Assembly (NCBI GenBank): GCA_012517325.1
Contig: JAAYVF010000059.1
Coordinates: 1-44,493 of the forward strand
DNA: 44,493 nt
Source of the DNA: Myxococcales bacterium
GTDB lineage: Bacteria; Lernaellota; Lernaellaia; Lernaellales; Lernaellaceae
Direction: 5' to 3'
A model generated the notes under the pieces. The model made no database searches and was not told where the DNA came from. It saw only the letters and a program-made list of their open reading frames with translations. Made by a program: the position numbers and the translations under genes. Below, piece by piece: positions 32,041 to 41,158 of the stretch; position 1 is the stretch's first letter; each line of letters opens with the position of its first letter.

Positions 32041-33960
32041 ATGGCCGTTCGACCGTCGCCAAATCATGCCGATTTTTCCAGTCGATCCGCCGCCTGGATC
32101 CTCCTCGCCGTGGTGTTTTTCTATCATGCCGCCGGCAACTCCGCGTTCTTCCTGATCGACCGGCGACCGGCCAATTACAACGAGTTATCGCACGTCATCG
32201 GCGCGATCGAATACCTGAACCGCCTCGTCGACGAAAAAGACCCCTATGCGGCCTCGTTGCATGCTTTCACCGGTTATCCGCCGATCGGCGCCGTCGCCTC
32301 CCTGGCTTACGCCGTCGGCGGCCGGCACCATCTTTCCGCGCGGTTTAGCCAACTCCTTTTTTCATTGATCCTGAGCGCAAGTGTCTATCTGCTGGGGCGC
32401 GCTTTGTTCGACCGGCGCACCGGCGTGCTGGCCGTTTTCCTGTTATTGACCTCGCCGGCCGCCTGCGACCTGTCGCGCCAATACCTGCTGGAGTGGCCGC
32501 TGACCGCGATCGCCGCCCTGGCCGCTTATTGTCTCTGGCGCAGCGACGGTTTCGCGGAACGCCGCTGGTCGCTCACCGCCGGATTGGCGGTCGGTCTAGC
32601 CGCGCTCTGCAAGCAGACGTTTTTCCTGTTTTTGGCCGGACCGGTTTTGTTCGTCGCCGCCGCCGCTTGGCAAAAGTCCCGACCGCCGGAATCCGCAACG
32701 GAAACCGGCGCGCCGAAAAATCGCCGCCACATTTGGTGGTGGATCGTGTTCGCCGCTTCCTGGGCCATGGCCGCGGCACTGTACTCGCCGGCGCACCGGG
32801 AAGCGATCGACAATTGGTATCGGGCGTCCACGCCGTGGATTCTGCCGTGGGGCTGGGCGTTTTTTCTGGTCACCGGCGGTTGTTTCACGGGCGTTTTGCT
32901 GCTTTTTCGATGGCGCGCGAAGCCTTGGCGCAACGCGCTGGCCGCCGGATTGGCGACGATCGGCCTGGCCGGCATCTGGTATTTCCCGATCGGCCTGATG
33001 AACTTTTTGACTTATTACCAGCAGATGCGTTTCAACGCCGAGGTGGAGCATTTTTCGCCTTGGGTGATGATGAAATTTTACGCCTCGTACCTCGAGCCTT
33101 ACTATCTCGGGCCGACCCTGGCGCTGGTTTTGCCGCCGGTTTTACTGCTCGCCGGTTATCAGCTTTTCCGCCCGAAAAAAGAAATCAGCGCTAAACAGCC
33201 CGCCGCCCCTTGGCTTTTCCTGACGGTCTGGGCGGCAATTCCCGTCGCCGTCCTGCCGTTCATCAGCATTCAAAACGAAATGAATCTGGTTCCGGCCTTG
33301 CCGCCGGTGTACCTCGCGATCGCGGCCCTGCTCACCCTGCCCTGGCGGCGCAACGCCGGTTTCGGTTGGCGGCTCGTTTTCTCGCTCGGCTCGCTCGCCG
33401 CGATTTTCGGCGGTTTGTTGACCACGGGGCTGTTTCCCGGCGCGGGCGGTTTTCGGCCGCTGCCGTTCGGCCTGTCCGACGGCCTGGCTAATCGGCTGAC
33501 TCCCTGGAAATTCTCCTACGAAAATTACCTGGTGCCGCGGCCCGAATCCTGGCATGAGGAAGACATCGCCCAGGCGATCCTGCAGGCCGGCCTCGGCCCC
33601 AAACCCCGCCTGCTGATGATGGATGAAAATTTCTATTACAACGGAAACACTTTCTATTACCTGTTCAAGCTGCGGCACCGCGAGCTGACGGTGGAAACTC
33701 AGTGGTGGGACGATCACGACTGGCTGGCCGCCGATCCAGACGGCCGGCCGCGGCTGGATTCCTTCGACGTAATTTTTTACCGCCGGCCCTGGAAAGCGAT
33801 CTACGAGCAGAAAATCCAGGCCGGCGAGAAGATCAATTTGTGGCGAACCTACGCTTACCTCGATGATCCGCCGCCCGATTTCGCATTGCATTTCCGACCG
33901 GGCGAAAGCTGGCCGTTCCCCGACGGCTCCACCGCCTATTTGCTTTATCGGCAGCGGTAA
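32041..33960 (+). CDS. GT-C glycosyltransferase, ArnT/PMT-like (GT39 family)
   Basis: A 639-residue multi-pass membrane protein with about a dozen helices. The N-terminal periplasmic loop contains RRPANYNELSHV and FTGYPPIG, as in the ArnT/PMT/GT39 superfamily, which transfers sugars from polyprenyl-phosphate donors to lipids or proteins. A soluble C-terminal domain (about 480-639) is added. Acceptor and sugar are unknown. It is convergent with the next gene, 12 bp away. Confidence 0.82.
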   Translation: MAVRPSPNHADFSSRSAAWILLAVVFFYHAAGNSAFFLIDRRPANYNELSHVIGAIEYLNRLVDEKDPYAASLHAFTGYPPIGAVASLAYAVGGRHHLSARFSQLLFSLILSASVYLLGRALFDRRTGVLAVFLLLTSPAACDLSRQYLLEWPLTAIAALAAYCLWRSDGFAERRWSLTAGLAVGLAALCKQTFFLFLAGPVLFVAAAAWQKSRPPESATETGAPKNRRHIWWWIVFAASWAMAAALYSPAHREAIDNWYRASTPWILPWGWAFFLVTGGCFTGVLLLFRWRAKPWRNALAAGLATIGLAGIWYFPIGLMNFLTYYQQMRFNAEVEHFSPWVMMKFYASYLEPYYLGPTLALVLPPVLLLAGYQLFRPKKEISAKQPAAPWLFLTVWAAIPVAVLPFISIQNEMNLVPALPPVYLAIAALLTLPWRRNAGFGWRLVFSLGSLAAIFGGLLTTGLFPGAGGFRPLPFGLSDGLANRLTPWKFSYENYLVPRPESWHEEDIAQAILQAGLGPKPRLLMMDENFYYNGNTFYYLFKLRHRELTVETQWWDDHDWLAADPDGRPRLDSFDVIFYRRPWKAIYEQKIQAGEKINLWRTYAYLDDPPPDFALHFRPGESWPFPDGSTAYLLYRQR

Positions 33961-33972
33961 ACCGGTAGCCGC

Positions 33973-34518
33973 TCAATCACCCTCGGGGTCCGGTTCCTCG
34001 ATAAACAGCGGCAGGGCGTATTCTTCTTTCACCGGCAATCCGGCGGCCCGAAAAATTTCCGGAGTCAACCACAGGTTACTCGAATCCTGGATCGAATCGA
34101 GCACCCGCGTGGCCTCGACGCGCCGGATGCCGCGTTCACGCAGATCGACCAGAATCTCGTCGATCATGAACCGGGCGATTCCCAGCCGGAGGTAATCCTG
34201 GCGGATGTGGAAGCAGGTCAGATGCCAGGTGGCTTGCCCGGAACATCCGTCGCTGTCCAACAAATCGGCCAACGGCGTTCTCTCCGGCGCGGCCTGGCAC
34301 CAGCCGACCGCCTTTTCGTCCACAAACAGCAGGTAGCCGTAATAGTGGCCGTGATCGAAAAATTCCTCCTGCAACAGACAGGGGCTCGCCGCGCGCGCCC
34401 AGTCCTTGTCCGCCCACGCCGCGATCTGGCCGTGCGGGCAAAAGCCGCTCAGTTCCTGGTGCAACCGGAGAAAATCCTCGAAGTTGGCCGGGTTTAATCG
34501 TTGGATCTCCATGCTCAT
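33973..34518 (-). CDS. GNAT-family N-acetyltransferase
   Basis: A 181-residue acyltransferase. The central strand TWHLTCFHIRQDYLRLGIARFM contains a variant of the acetyl-CoA-binding Q/R-x-x-G-x-A/G motif (YLRLGIA). The start at 34518 is chosen because GGAGG lies 8 bases upstream; a GTG at 34527 overlaps that site and an ATG at 34512 is also possible. Substrate unknown. Confidence 0.75.
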   Translation of the reverse strand: MSMEIQRLNPANFEDFLRLHQELSGFCPHGQIAAWADKDWARAASPCLLQEEFFDHGHYYGYLLFVDEKAVGWCQAAPERTPLADLLDSDGCSGQATWHLTCFHIRQDYLRLGIARFMIDEILVDLRERGIRRVEATRVLDSIQDSSNLWLTPEIFRAAGLPVKEEYALPLFIEEPDPEGD

Positions 34519-34655
34519 GACCCTCACCTCCGCCCATCCTTGGCGGCGGGCCGCCCCCTTCCCCGGAAGGCCGCCCGCCCATCATCTTTTTCCAGTTCCC
34601 GCGACCGTCCAAGATATACATCGTCAAGCGGCCGGAAGTGGTTGACGGCGGATGA

Positions 34656-34692
34656 AACAAAAAGCCCGTCGCGGCAGTCGTCGCGGCGGGCT
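34656..34692 (-). terminator. Rho-independent terminator after the cytochrome gene
   Basis: On the minus strand a 13-bp GC-rich stem (34663-34692, with two G-T pairs) is followed by five T residues and more Ts. It lies just after the cytochrome gene's stop at 34711 and fits an intrinsic terminator. Confidence 0.75.
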
Positions 34693-34710
34693 CAGCGAGA
34701 TTGTTTTCTG

Positions 34711-35070
34711 CTATTTCGCGGCGTATTCGCATTCCAGCCAGGTTTTCAGTTTGGCTTTTTCGTCGTCGGCCGGTTTGGGAGCCACGGGCGGCATGGATTT
34801 TTTCACGGTCACGAGTTGAACGATCTTGTCCTTGTATTGTTGAACCGCCTCGACCTTGTCGAAATCGCTGCCGGCCGGTGCGCCCATGCGGGTCATCATC
34901 GATGTCTTGGTGGAAACGTGGCATTTGGTGCAGTACTTTTCCAGAAACGCCTTGCCGAAATTGTCGTAAGTCACCTCGCAGGTTTTCGTCGCGGCCAGCG
35001 AAGCCTGGATGAACATCGCCAGGACAATGAAAACCGACAACATCAAGAACACCTGGTACGATTTTTTCAT
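34711..35070 (-). CDS. Exported monohaem c-type cytochrome
   Basis: A 119-residue protein with a signal peptide (about 1-27) and one haem site C47-TK-C50-H51. M93 in KKSMPPV is the likely distal ligand. C31 and C113 could form a disulfide. It is a small periplasmic electron carrier; partner unknown. A strong AAGGGG site precedes the ATG. It stands alone with its own terminator. Confidence 0.85.
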   Translation of the reverse strand: MKKSYQVFLMLSVFIVLAMFIQASLAATKTCEVTYDNFGKAFLEKYCTKCHVSTKTSMMTRMGAPAGSDFDKVEAVQQYKDKIVQLVTVKKSMPPVAPKPADDEKAKLKTWLECEYAAK

Positions 35071-35268
35071 GGTTTCCCCTTTCTCACCGATAGTTCGGCG
35101 ACCCCCTTATTGGAAAGGAACTCCCCTCGCTCATTTGCCGATCATTGTTTGCCAGAGTAACCATTCCCGATTTCGGCTGTCAAATTGCCCGGATACCGAG
35201 AATATCCGGATCACCGCCGGAAGCGGCCGCCCCTTCCCAACGGGACGGCCTTGTGGCACAACAGCGGC

Positions 35269-36246
35269 ATGGATACACCCGAGAAACACACCGTGGAAAA
35301 GCGGGGGCAGATGCTCGGCCCCGGAACGATTTCCAAAACCCTGCGCCCCTATATCGTCGCTTTGCGATCGCGCATCCCCGACCGCTGGATGCGCGATTAC
35401 GTTTACGGGCCGCTCTCCGGCCAGGCGCGGCGGCGCTATCGCGATCTCTGGCCGTTCGCCTTGCCGGCCACGGTCAGCATCGAGACACGCACCATCTGCA
35501 ATGGTCGCTGCGCCTTCTGCGCGGTCAGTGTCGACAACCACGCCCGCGAGGATCGCGCCATGCCCTGGGCGGTATTCGCCCGCCTGATCGAGGAACTGAC
35601 GGCCGTTCACTATGCGGGGCGCGTCGCGTTTTTCGTCAACAACGAACCCCTGCTCGACAAAGGCCTCGAGGAGAAAATCGCCTACGCCCGCGAACGGTTG
35701 CCGCTAGCCTTCTTCCAGGTTTCGACCAACGGCATCATCCTCACCCCCGAGCGAGCCAATTCGCTGTTCGACGCCGGTCTGGACGACCTGACCGTCAACG
35801 ATTACCTCGACAACCGGCCGGTGCGCGGCAATATCGAGGAAACGTTCCGCTCGCTGTCGCCCGAACGACGACGCCGGTTCATCGTCTATTTGCGCGAACG
35901 CGAAGTGCAGCTTTTCAACCGGGCCGGTTCGGCGCCGAATCGCGGGGCGCTCGACCGTCCGATGCGCGCGTTCTGCCAGATGCCGTTTTCGCAGATCAAT
36001 ATCGTTCACGACGGCACGGTCTCGCTCTGCTGCCAGGACGTGCTGGTCCAGGTGCCGATCGGCAACGCCTACGAGTCGGGAATCTGGAACGTCTGGTTCT
36101 CCGAACGTTACCGGGAAATCCGCCGCCGCTTGATGGCCAAAGACCGCGGCTGCACCGAATTGTGCCGCGCCTGCGACTATCGCGGCTTCAAAGCGCTTTA
36201 CGGCGTCTGGTGGCCGCTGAATCGTTTGTTCCGGGTGCTGAAGTAG
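35269..36246 (+). CDS. Radical SAM protein with SPASM-like C-terminus
   Basis: A 325-residue protein. The radical SAM motif C77-xxx-C81-xx-C84 is in TICNGRCAFC. A C-terminal cysteine group (SLCCQDVL and CTELCRACDY) fits a SPASM or twitch auxiliary-cluster domain. The substrate is unknown; no precursor peptide is recognised nearby. The ATG at 35269 has a weak ribosome-binding site, and an in-frame start at 35185 is possible. Confidence 0.8.
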   Translation: MDTPEKHTVEKRGQMLGPGTISKTLRPYIVALRSRIPDRWMRDYVYGPLSGQARRRYRDLWPFALPATVSIETRTICNGRCAFCAVSVDNHAREDRAMPWAVFARLIEELTAVHYAGRVAFFVNNEPLLDKGLEEKIAYARERLPLAFFQVSTNGIILTPERANSLFDAGLDDLTVNDYLDNRPVRGNIEETFRSLSPERRRRFIVYLREREVQLFNRAGSAPNRGALDRPMRAFCQMPFSQINIVHDGTVSLCCQDVLVQVPIGNAYESGIWNVWFSERYREIRRRLMAKDRGCTELCRACDYRGFKALYGVWWPLNRLFRVLK

Positions 36247-36315
36247 ATTTGTCGCAAAACAGCGCATTTCCCGACCGTCAAACATATTGTCATTACTGGC
36301 TTTTTTCTCAAGGAG

Positions 36316-36333
36316 ATCGACCGAGCGGTCGAT
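36316..36333. promoter_or_regulatory. Perfect palindrome ATCGACCG-AG-CGGTCGAT
   Basis: Two 8-bp arms are separated by 2 bp, between the SPASM gene (ends 36246) and the HemW-like gene. A T-rich stretch follows on the plus strand, so it could be a weak terminator. The symmetry also resembles a TetR-type operator. No tetR gene is nearby. Confidence 0.45.
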
Positions 36334-36454
36334 TTATCTTTTGTTGCGAGGCGAAGGGTTCACCGGTGTCTTCGGTGAATCCGATTGAAAAAACGGCTTT
36401 GTCGCTCGCGCCGGACGATTGATCGCGACGGCGAGAATGGACAGTCGGAATAAA

Positions 36455-37612
36455 ATGAAAGCATCCATCTCGGGTTTGTATATTCATATTCCTTTTTGTC
36501 CGGCCAAATGCGGTTACTGCGCGTTCAATTCCCAACCGCTGCCCGATGAAGCGACCCTGGACCGCTACCTGACCGCGCTGGAAACCGAATTGGTCCGTCA
36601 GCAAAATTTTCTGGCCGGCGCGCGGCTGAAGACCATTTACTTCGGCGGCGGCACCCCTTCGCTGGCCGAGCCGAAACGCCTGCGAAGAATTCTGGATCAC
36701 GTGTTCCGCCTGATCGACCCGCGCAGCCGTCCGGAAGAAATCACCCTGGAATCCAACCCCGTCACCCTGCAAGCCGATCGGCTCAAAGGATTTCGCCAGG
36801 CGGGAATCAACCGGCTGACGATCGGCGTGCAATCTTTCGACCTGGCGGCCCTGACGTTCATGGAATGCGCCTACCGCTCGCCGATCGCCACCCAGGGTTT
36901 CGAAACGGCGCGACAAGCCGGGTTCGACAATATCGGGTTGGATTTCATCGTCGGCCTGCCCCAACCGCACGACGAGGTGTACCGCGCGGATCTCAAGCAG
37001 GCCACCGAACTGGCGCCAAACCACCTCTCGGTCTACCTGCTGACCGTCGATGAACCGTCGCACCTTTTCGAGCGCGTCAAACGGGGTGAGATCGTGCCGC
37101 TCGGCGACGACCGGCAGGCCGAAATTTTTCTCGATTGCCACGACATTCTGAGTCGCGCCGGTTACGACCACTACGAGGTTTCCAGTTACGCCCGGCCGGG
37201 CTTCCGGTCCCGCCACAATAGCCTCTACTGGACGGGCGAATATTATCTCGGACTCGGCGCCGGTGCGCATTCCTACCTGGAAATCGAAGGGCGGCCGGTT
37301 CGCCGGGCCAACGTCACCAACGCCGACCGCTACATGGACCTGATGGCGCGGGATCAGGAGCCGCTGGACTTCACCGAGACGCTGACCCCGGCGATCATGG
37401 CGCGGGAACGGATCATGCTGGCGCTGCGCACCAAGGAAGGCCTGGCACCGGCGGATTTCGGCTCGCTCGAGGACCGGTTGATCCTCAGCCTGACGCCGCA
37501 CGCCCGCGACGGGCTCATCGCCTGGGACGGCCGCCGGTTCCGGCCGACGCCCGCGGGCATGCTGATCGCCGACGGCGTCGCCGAACGGTTATGGGATCTG
37601 ATCGCCGATTAG
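36455..37612 (+). CDS. hemW: HemW-like radical SAM haem chaperone
   Basis: A 385-residue protein of the HemN/HemW group. The motif H11-IPF-C15-PAK-C19-GY-C22 starts the domain, and YFGGGTPS and IGVQSFD follow. The position of a fourth cysteine-like CxF in true HemN (coproporphyrinogen oxidase) is occupied differently (CAF), so HemW, which inserts haem into respiratory enzymes, is the better call. The ATG at 36455 matches the usual family start; ATG 36437 is possible. It overlaps the convergent lepA by 4 bp. Confidence 0.85.
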   Translation: MKASISGLYIHIPFCPAKCGYCAFNSQPLPDEATLDRYLTALETELVRQQNFLAGARLKTIYFGGGTPSLAEPKRLRRILDHVFRLIDPRSRPEEITLESNPVTLQADRLKGFRQAGINRLTIGVQSFDLAALTFMECAYRSPIATQGFETARQAGFDNIGLDFIVGLPQPHDEVYRADLKQATELAPNHLSVYLLTVDEPSHLFERVKRGEIVPLGDDRQAEIFLDCHDILSRAGYDHYEVSSYARPGFRSRHNSLYWTGEYYLGLGAGAHSYLEIEGRPVRRANVTNADRYMDLMARDQEPLDFTETLTPAIMARERIMLALRTKEGLAPADFGSLEDRLILSLTPHARDGLIAWDGRRFRPTPAGMLIADGVAERLWDLIAD

Positions 37613-39405
37613 TCGTCGTGCACGCGCAAGACCGCGAGAAACGCCGACTGCGGAATGGTCACCTGGCCGACCTGCATCATCCGCTTTTTGCCCTTCTTTT
37701 GTTTTTCGAGCAGCTTGCGTTTGCGGGTGATGTCGCCGCCGTAACATTTCGAGGTGACGTCCTTGCGGTAGGCGCCGATCGTTTCGCGGGCGATGATCTG
37801 CCCGCCGATCCGGCCCTGGATGGGAATCTTGAATTGCTGGCGCGGGATTTCCTCGGTCAGGCGCTCGCAGATCTGGCGGGCGCGTTCGATGGCCCGCTCT
37901 TTGTGAATGAGCACCGAGAGCGCGTCGACCGGTTCGTGGTTGACCAGCACCTCGAGTTTGACGAGCGTCGTTTCGCGGTAATCGAGAAACTCGTAATCGA
38001 ACGAGGCGTAGCCGCGCGACACCGACTTGAGCCGGTCGTAGAAATCGAACACCACCTCGGCCAGCGGCAGCTCGAAGGTCAGTTCGACGCGCCGCTTGTC
38101 GAGGTAGTTCATCTGGCGCTGAATGCCGCGCCGGCTGATGCATAAGCTGATGACGCCGCCGAGAAAATCGTCGGGCAGGATGAAGTGCGCCTTGATGAAG
38201 GGCTCTTCGACCTTGGTGACCTTCATCGGGTCGGGATAATGCACCGGGTTGTCGATGGTCAGCACCTCGCCGGTGACGGTCGTCACCCGGTACTGGACGG
38301 ACGGCGCGGTGAGCAGGATCGACTGGTCGAACTCGCGCTCCAGCCGCTCCTGCACGATTTCCAGGTGCAAGAGGCCCAAAAAGCCGCAGCGGAAGCCGTG
38401 GCCCAGCACGATCGACATGTCTTTCGAGTAGATGAGCGAGGCGTCGTTGAGCTTGAGCTTCTCGAGCGAGTCGGCCAGTTCGGGGTAGTCGTCGGTGCTG
38501 ACCGGATAGATCGAGGAAAAGACCACCGGCTGGACTTCTTTGAAGCCCGGCAGCGGCGCCGCGCAGGGCTTGTGCTGCAGGGTGACCGTATCGCCGATGC
38601 GCGCCTCGCTGACCGTCTTGACGCCGGTGATGATGTAGCCGACGTCGCCCGCCTCGAGGTATTTCCGGCGCTGCATGCTTAGCTGCATGATGCCGGCTTC
38701 CTCGACGTGATGGTTCGCCTCGGTGGCCATCAGGCGGATGGCGTCGCCTTCCTGCAACCGCCCGTTGAACAGCCGCACGTAAACGACGACGCCGCGATAG
38801 GTATCGTACTTCGCGTCGAAAATCAGCGCCTGCAGCGGGCCGGCGGCGTCGCCGCGCGGCGGCGGCAGGCGGTCGGCGATGGCGGCGAGGATTTCCTCGA
38901 CGCCCTGGCCGGTCTTGGCGCTGCAGAGCAGGGCCTCGTCCGGGTCGAGCCCCAGGTCGTGATTGATCTGGTGCTTCACGGCCTCGATGTCGGCCGAGGG
39001 CAGGTCGATCTTGTTGATGACCGGGATGACCTCGAGGTTGTGTTCGAGCGCCAGGTACATGTTGGCCAGGGTCTGCGCCTCGACGCCCTGGGAGGCGTCG
39101 ATGAGCAACAGCGCGCCCTCGCAGGCGGCGAGGGCGCGCGACACTTCGTACGAAAAATCGACGTGGCCGGGAGTATCGATCAGGTTGAACAACATCTGCC
39201 GCCCATCGGCGTGCCGGTAGGGCAGCGTCACCGCCTGGCTTTTGATCGTGATGCCCCGCTCGCGCTCGATGTCCATGTTGTCGAGGATCTGATCCCGGAA
39301 TTCGCGATCCGGGATGTTCAGCGTCCGCTGCAACAGGCGATCGGCGAGCGTCGACTTGCCGTGGTCGATGTGGGCGATGATGCAAAAGTTACGGATGTTG
39401 TCCAA
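37609..39405 (-). CDS. lepA: Elongation factor 4 (LepA), ribosomal back-translocase
   Basis: A 598-residue translational GTPase, full length for the family. G1 is AHIDHGKS at 11-18, DTPGHVDF and NKIDLPSAD follow, and the LepA-specific C-terminal domain with TRKRKLLEKQKKGKKRM closes the protein. It acts on stalled or mistranslocated ribosomes and on 30S assembly. It lies 15 bp after the SRPBCC gene in the same direction. Confidence 0.97.
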   Translation of the reverse strand: MDNIRNFCIIAHIDHGKSTLADRLLQRTLNIPDREFRDQILDNMDIERERGITIKSQAVTLPYRHADGRQMLFNLIDTPGHVDFSYEVSRALAACEGALLLIDASQGVEAQTLANMYLALEHNLEVIPVINKIDLPSADIEAVKHQINHDLGLDPDEALLCSAKTGQGVEEILAAIADRLPPPRGDAAGPLQALIFDAKYDTYRGVVVYVRLFNGRLQEGDAIRLMATEANHHVEEAGIMQLSMQRRKYLEAGDVGYIITGVKTVSEARIGDTVTLQHKPCAAPLPGFKEVQPVVFSSIYPVSTDDYPELADSLEKLKLNDASLIYSKDMSIVLGHGFRCGFLGLLHLEIVQERLEREFDQSILLTAPSVQYRVTTVTGEVLTIDNPVHYPDPMKVTKVEEPFIKAHFILPDDFLGGVISLCISRRGIQRQMNYLDKRRVELTFELPLAEVVFDFYDRLKSVSRGYASFDYEFLDYRETTLVKLEVLVNHEPVDALSVLIHKERAIERARQICERLTEEIPRQQFKIPIQGRIGGQIIARETIGAYRKDVTSKCYGGDITRKRKLLEKQKKGKKRMMQVGQVTIPQSAFLAVLRVHDD

Positions 39406-39420
39406 AGGGGTTCCCGTCGC

Positions 39421-40056
39421 TTATTTGGTCCGTTTCCAGGTGCCGCCGGACTCCAGGCGCTTCCGCGTGCAATTGATCACGTCGGGCAGGTCGTCCTTGG
39501 CCATCGAATTGACGATCTTGGTCGCCATGCCCGAGAACGGCCCGAGGTCCAGCGAAACGCTGACCAGGTATTCGGCCAGGATCACGCCCGGCTCCAACTG
39601 CTCCAGTTTCCAGTGCCCGTCGTTGGCCTTGAAGAACTTGTGCGGCCGGTTCATGTCCAGCACCCAGGTCATGCCCATCCGGTCGGCGTCGATGGTGCCG
39701 ACGGTGGTGTAGGTCATCGTCTTGATGGTCGCGTCCATATCGAAGGTCACGATGGCCTGGCTGGCGGTGACGCTGACCGGCGTCACTTTTTCCAGGCGGG
39801 GGTAGAATTCGAGGTAGTGCGAATAATCGAAAATGACCTTCCAGAAGTCATCGACGCTGCCCTTCATGATGCCGTAGGCTACGCCGTAACCTTTTTCGCT
39901 GCCGTTCTGAATGTTGTTTTTGACCACGATCTGGCCGGCCTTCACCTTGGCCAGTTCCTCGGGAGTCAACTTGGAGCTGACGGGGCCCGCCAGCGCGGTG
40001 GATGCCGCCAAAATGACCGCCATCAGCAATCCCAACCAGAAAAACCGCCTCAACAT
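39421..40056 (-). CDS. Exported SRPBCC/START-like protein
   Basis: A 211-residue protein with a signal peptide (about 1-23). The mature domain has the helix-grip pattern of polyketide cyclase/START proteins (SVDDFWKVIFDYSHYLEFYP, then alternating strands and a long C-terminal helix). Such proteins bind lipids or hydrophobic ligands. An AAGGAGG site precedes the ATG. Its own promoter is likely at 40103-40131, which would also serve lepA. Confidence 0.8.
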   Translation of the reverse strand: MLRRFFWLGLLMAVILAASTALAGPVSSKLTPEELAKVKAGQIVVKNNIQNGSEKGYGVAYGIMKGSVDDFWKVIFDYSHYLEFYPRLEKVTPVSVTASQAIVTFDMDATIKTMTYTTVGTIDADRMGMTWVLDMNRPHKFFKANDGHWKLEQLEPGVILAEYLVSVSLDLGPFSGMATKIVNSMAKDDLPDVINCTRKRLESGGTWKRTK

Positions 40057-40102
40057 GACAAATTCCTCCTTGTACGAACTGGAAGTCGAAACACGGTCAA
40101 TT

Positions 40103-40131
40103 CATTTAGGGTGAATCCGGCCGCCGGTCAA
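40103..40131 (-). promoter_or_regulatory. Predicted promoter for the SRPBCC-lepA pair
   Basis: On the minus strand TTGACC (40126-40131) is followed after 17 bp by TAAATG (40103-40108). The start site would be about 40 bp upstream of the SRPBCC gene. Confidence 0.5.
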
Positions 40132-40149
40132 GCGGGCCGGTTTGTTCGC

Positions 40150-41073
40150 TCAACCGATGGCGCGGGCCTTTTCCTTGGCCTGCACCAGGCGGGTCAACGT
40201 ATCGTTGACCGGCGTGGGAACACCCAGTTGATTTCCGAGCCGCGACACCGCGCCGTTGATCGCCTCGATTTCGGTGCGGCGCCCGCGCTGAATGTCCACC
40301 AACATGCTGGTCCGGTTATCGCGCGTCTTGTCGATCACCTGCCACACCTGGGTCAGCCGTTCGTCCAGGTCGAAAACCATCCCCTGCTTGGCGGCCACGG
40401 CGATCGTTTCCGCCACCGCGTCGCGCACCAGCGATTGGACGATTTTCAACTCGACCAACTGGCCGGTGTTGACGCCCAGAATCGCCGTCACGGCGTTGAT
40501 CGCCACGTTGATGCACAGCTTGCCCCAGACCAGCGTGCGCACGTCGGCCACCGCCCGCGCCGGCCAGCCGGCCCGGGTCAGCGTTTCGGCCAGCCGGGAA
40601 GTCCGCTCCGACCGCGCGCCGGTCAACTCGCCGATCGCCGTCTCGCCCTCGCCGGCGTGGTGAATCACCCCCGGCTTGGTGACGTTGGCGCCCATGGTCG
40701 TCATGCCGGCCAGTACGCGCTCCCGCCCGACCAGCTCGGCCAGGGTCTCGACGTTGCCGATGCCATTTTGCAGCGACAGCACCAGCGTGTCCGCGCCGAC
40801 CAGCGCGCGATGTTCCTCCATCGCCGCCGCCGTGTCGTACGCCTTGACGCACAACACCACCAAATCCGCCGAGCCCGCCTGGCGGCCGTGCCGGAAAATC
40901 GTCGGTTTGGTCTGGTAGGAGCCGCGCACGCCGGTCAGCCGTAGTCCCTGCCGCATCACGGTTTCGAGGATCACCGGATCACGGCCGATCAGGGAGACTT
41001 CCAGCCCGCCGCGCGACAAAATCCCGGCCATCAGTGAACCGATCGCGCCGGCGCCGATAATCGCGATTTTCAT
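40150..41073 (-). CDS. panE: 2-dehydropantoate 2-reductase
   Basis: A 307-residue NADPH-dependent enzyme that reduces ketopantoate to pantoate in pantothenate and CoA synthesis. The N-terminal Rossmann motif is G7-A-G9-A-I-G12. SLQNGIGNVE and the catalytic-lysine block WGKLCINVAINAVTAI fit the family. Other family members act on different 2-oxo acids, but the match is full length. Confidence 0.88.
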   Translation of the reverse strand: MKIAIIGAGAIGSLMAGILSRGGLEVSLIGRDPVILETVMRQGLRLTGVRGSYQTKPTIFRHGRQAGSADLVVLCVKAYDTAAAMEEHRALVGADTLVLSLQNGIGNVETLAELVGRERVLAGMTTMGANVTKPGVIHHAGEGETAIGELTGARSERTSRLAETLTRAGWPARAVADVRTLVWGKLCINVAINAVTAILGVNTGQLVELKIVQSLVRDAVAETIAVAAKQGMVFDLDERLTQVWQVIDKTRDNRTSMLVDIQRGRRTEIEAINGAVSRLGNQLGVPTPVNDTLTRLVQAKEKARAIG

Positions 41074-41108
41074 GGTTTGGCGCGTCCTCCCCGCGGCTAC
41101 CGTGATGG

Positions 41109-41137
41109 ATTATGCCGTGGTCCCGCGCCTTTGTCGA
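41109..41137 (-). promoter_or_regulatory. Predicted promoter of panE
   Basis: On the minus strand TCGACA (41132-41137) and CATAAT (41109-41114) are exactly 17 bp apart. Transcription would start near 41101, about 28 bp before the panE ATG at 41073. Confidence 0.5.
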
Positions 41138-41158
41138 AGGGCGGCGGGGCGAAAAACG

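Noticed and set aside
38707-40944. 745-codon open frame on the plus strand
   Set aside because: It lies antisense to lepA, the SRPBCC gene and panE, all with clear family motifs. The long frame is a by-product of high GC content.
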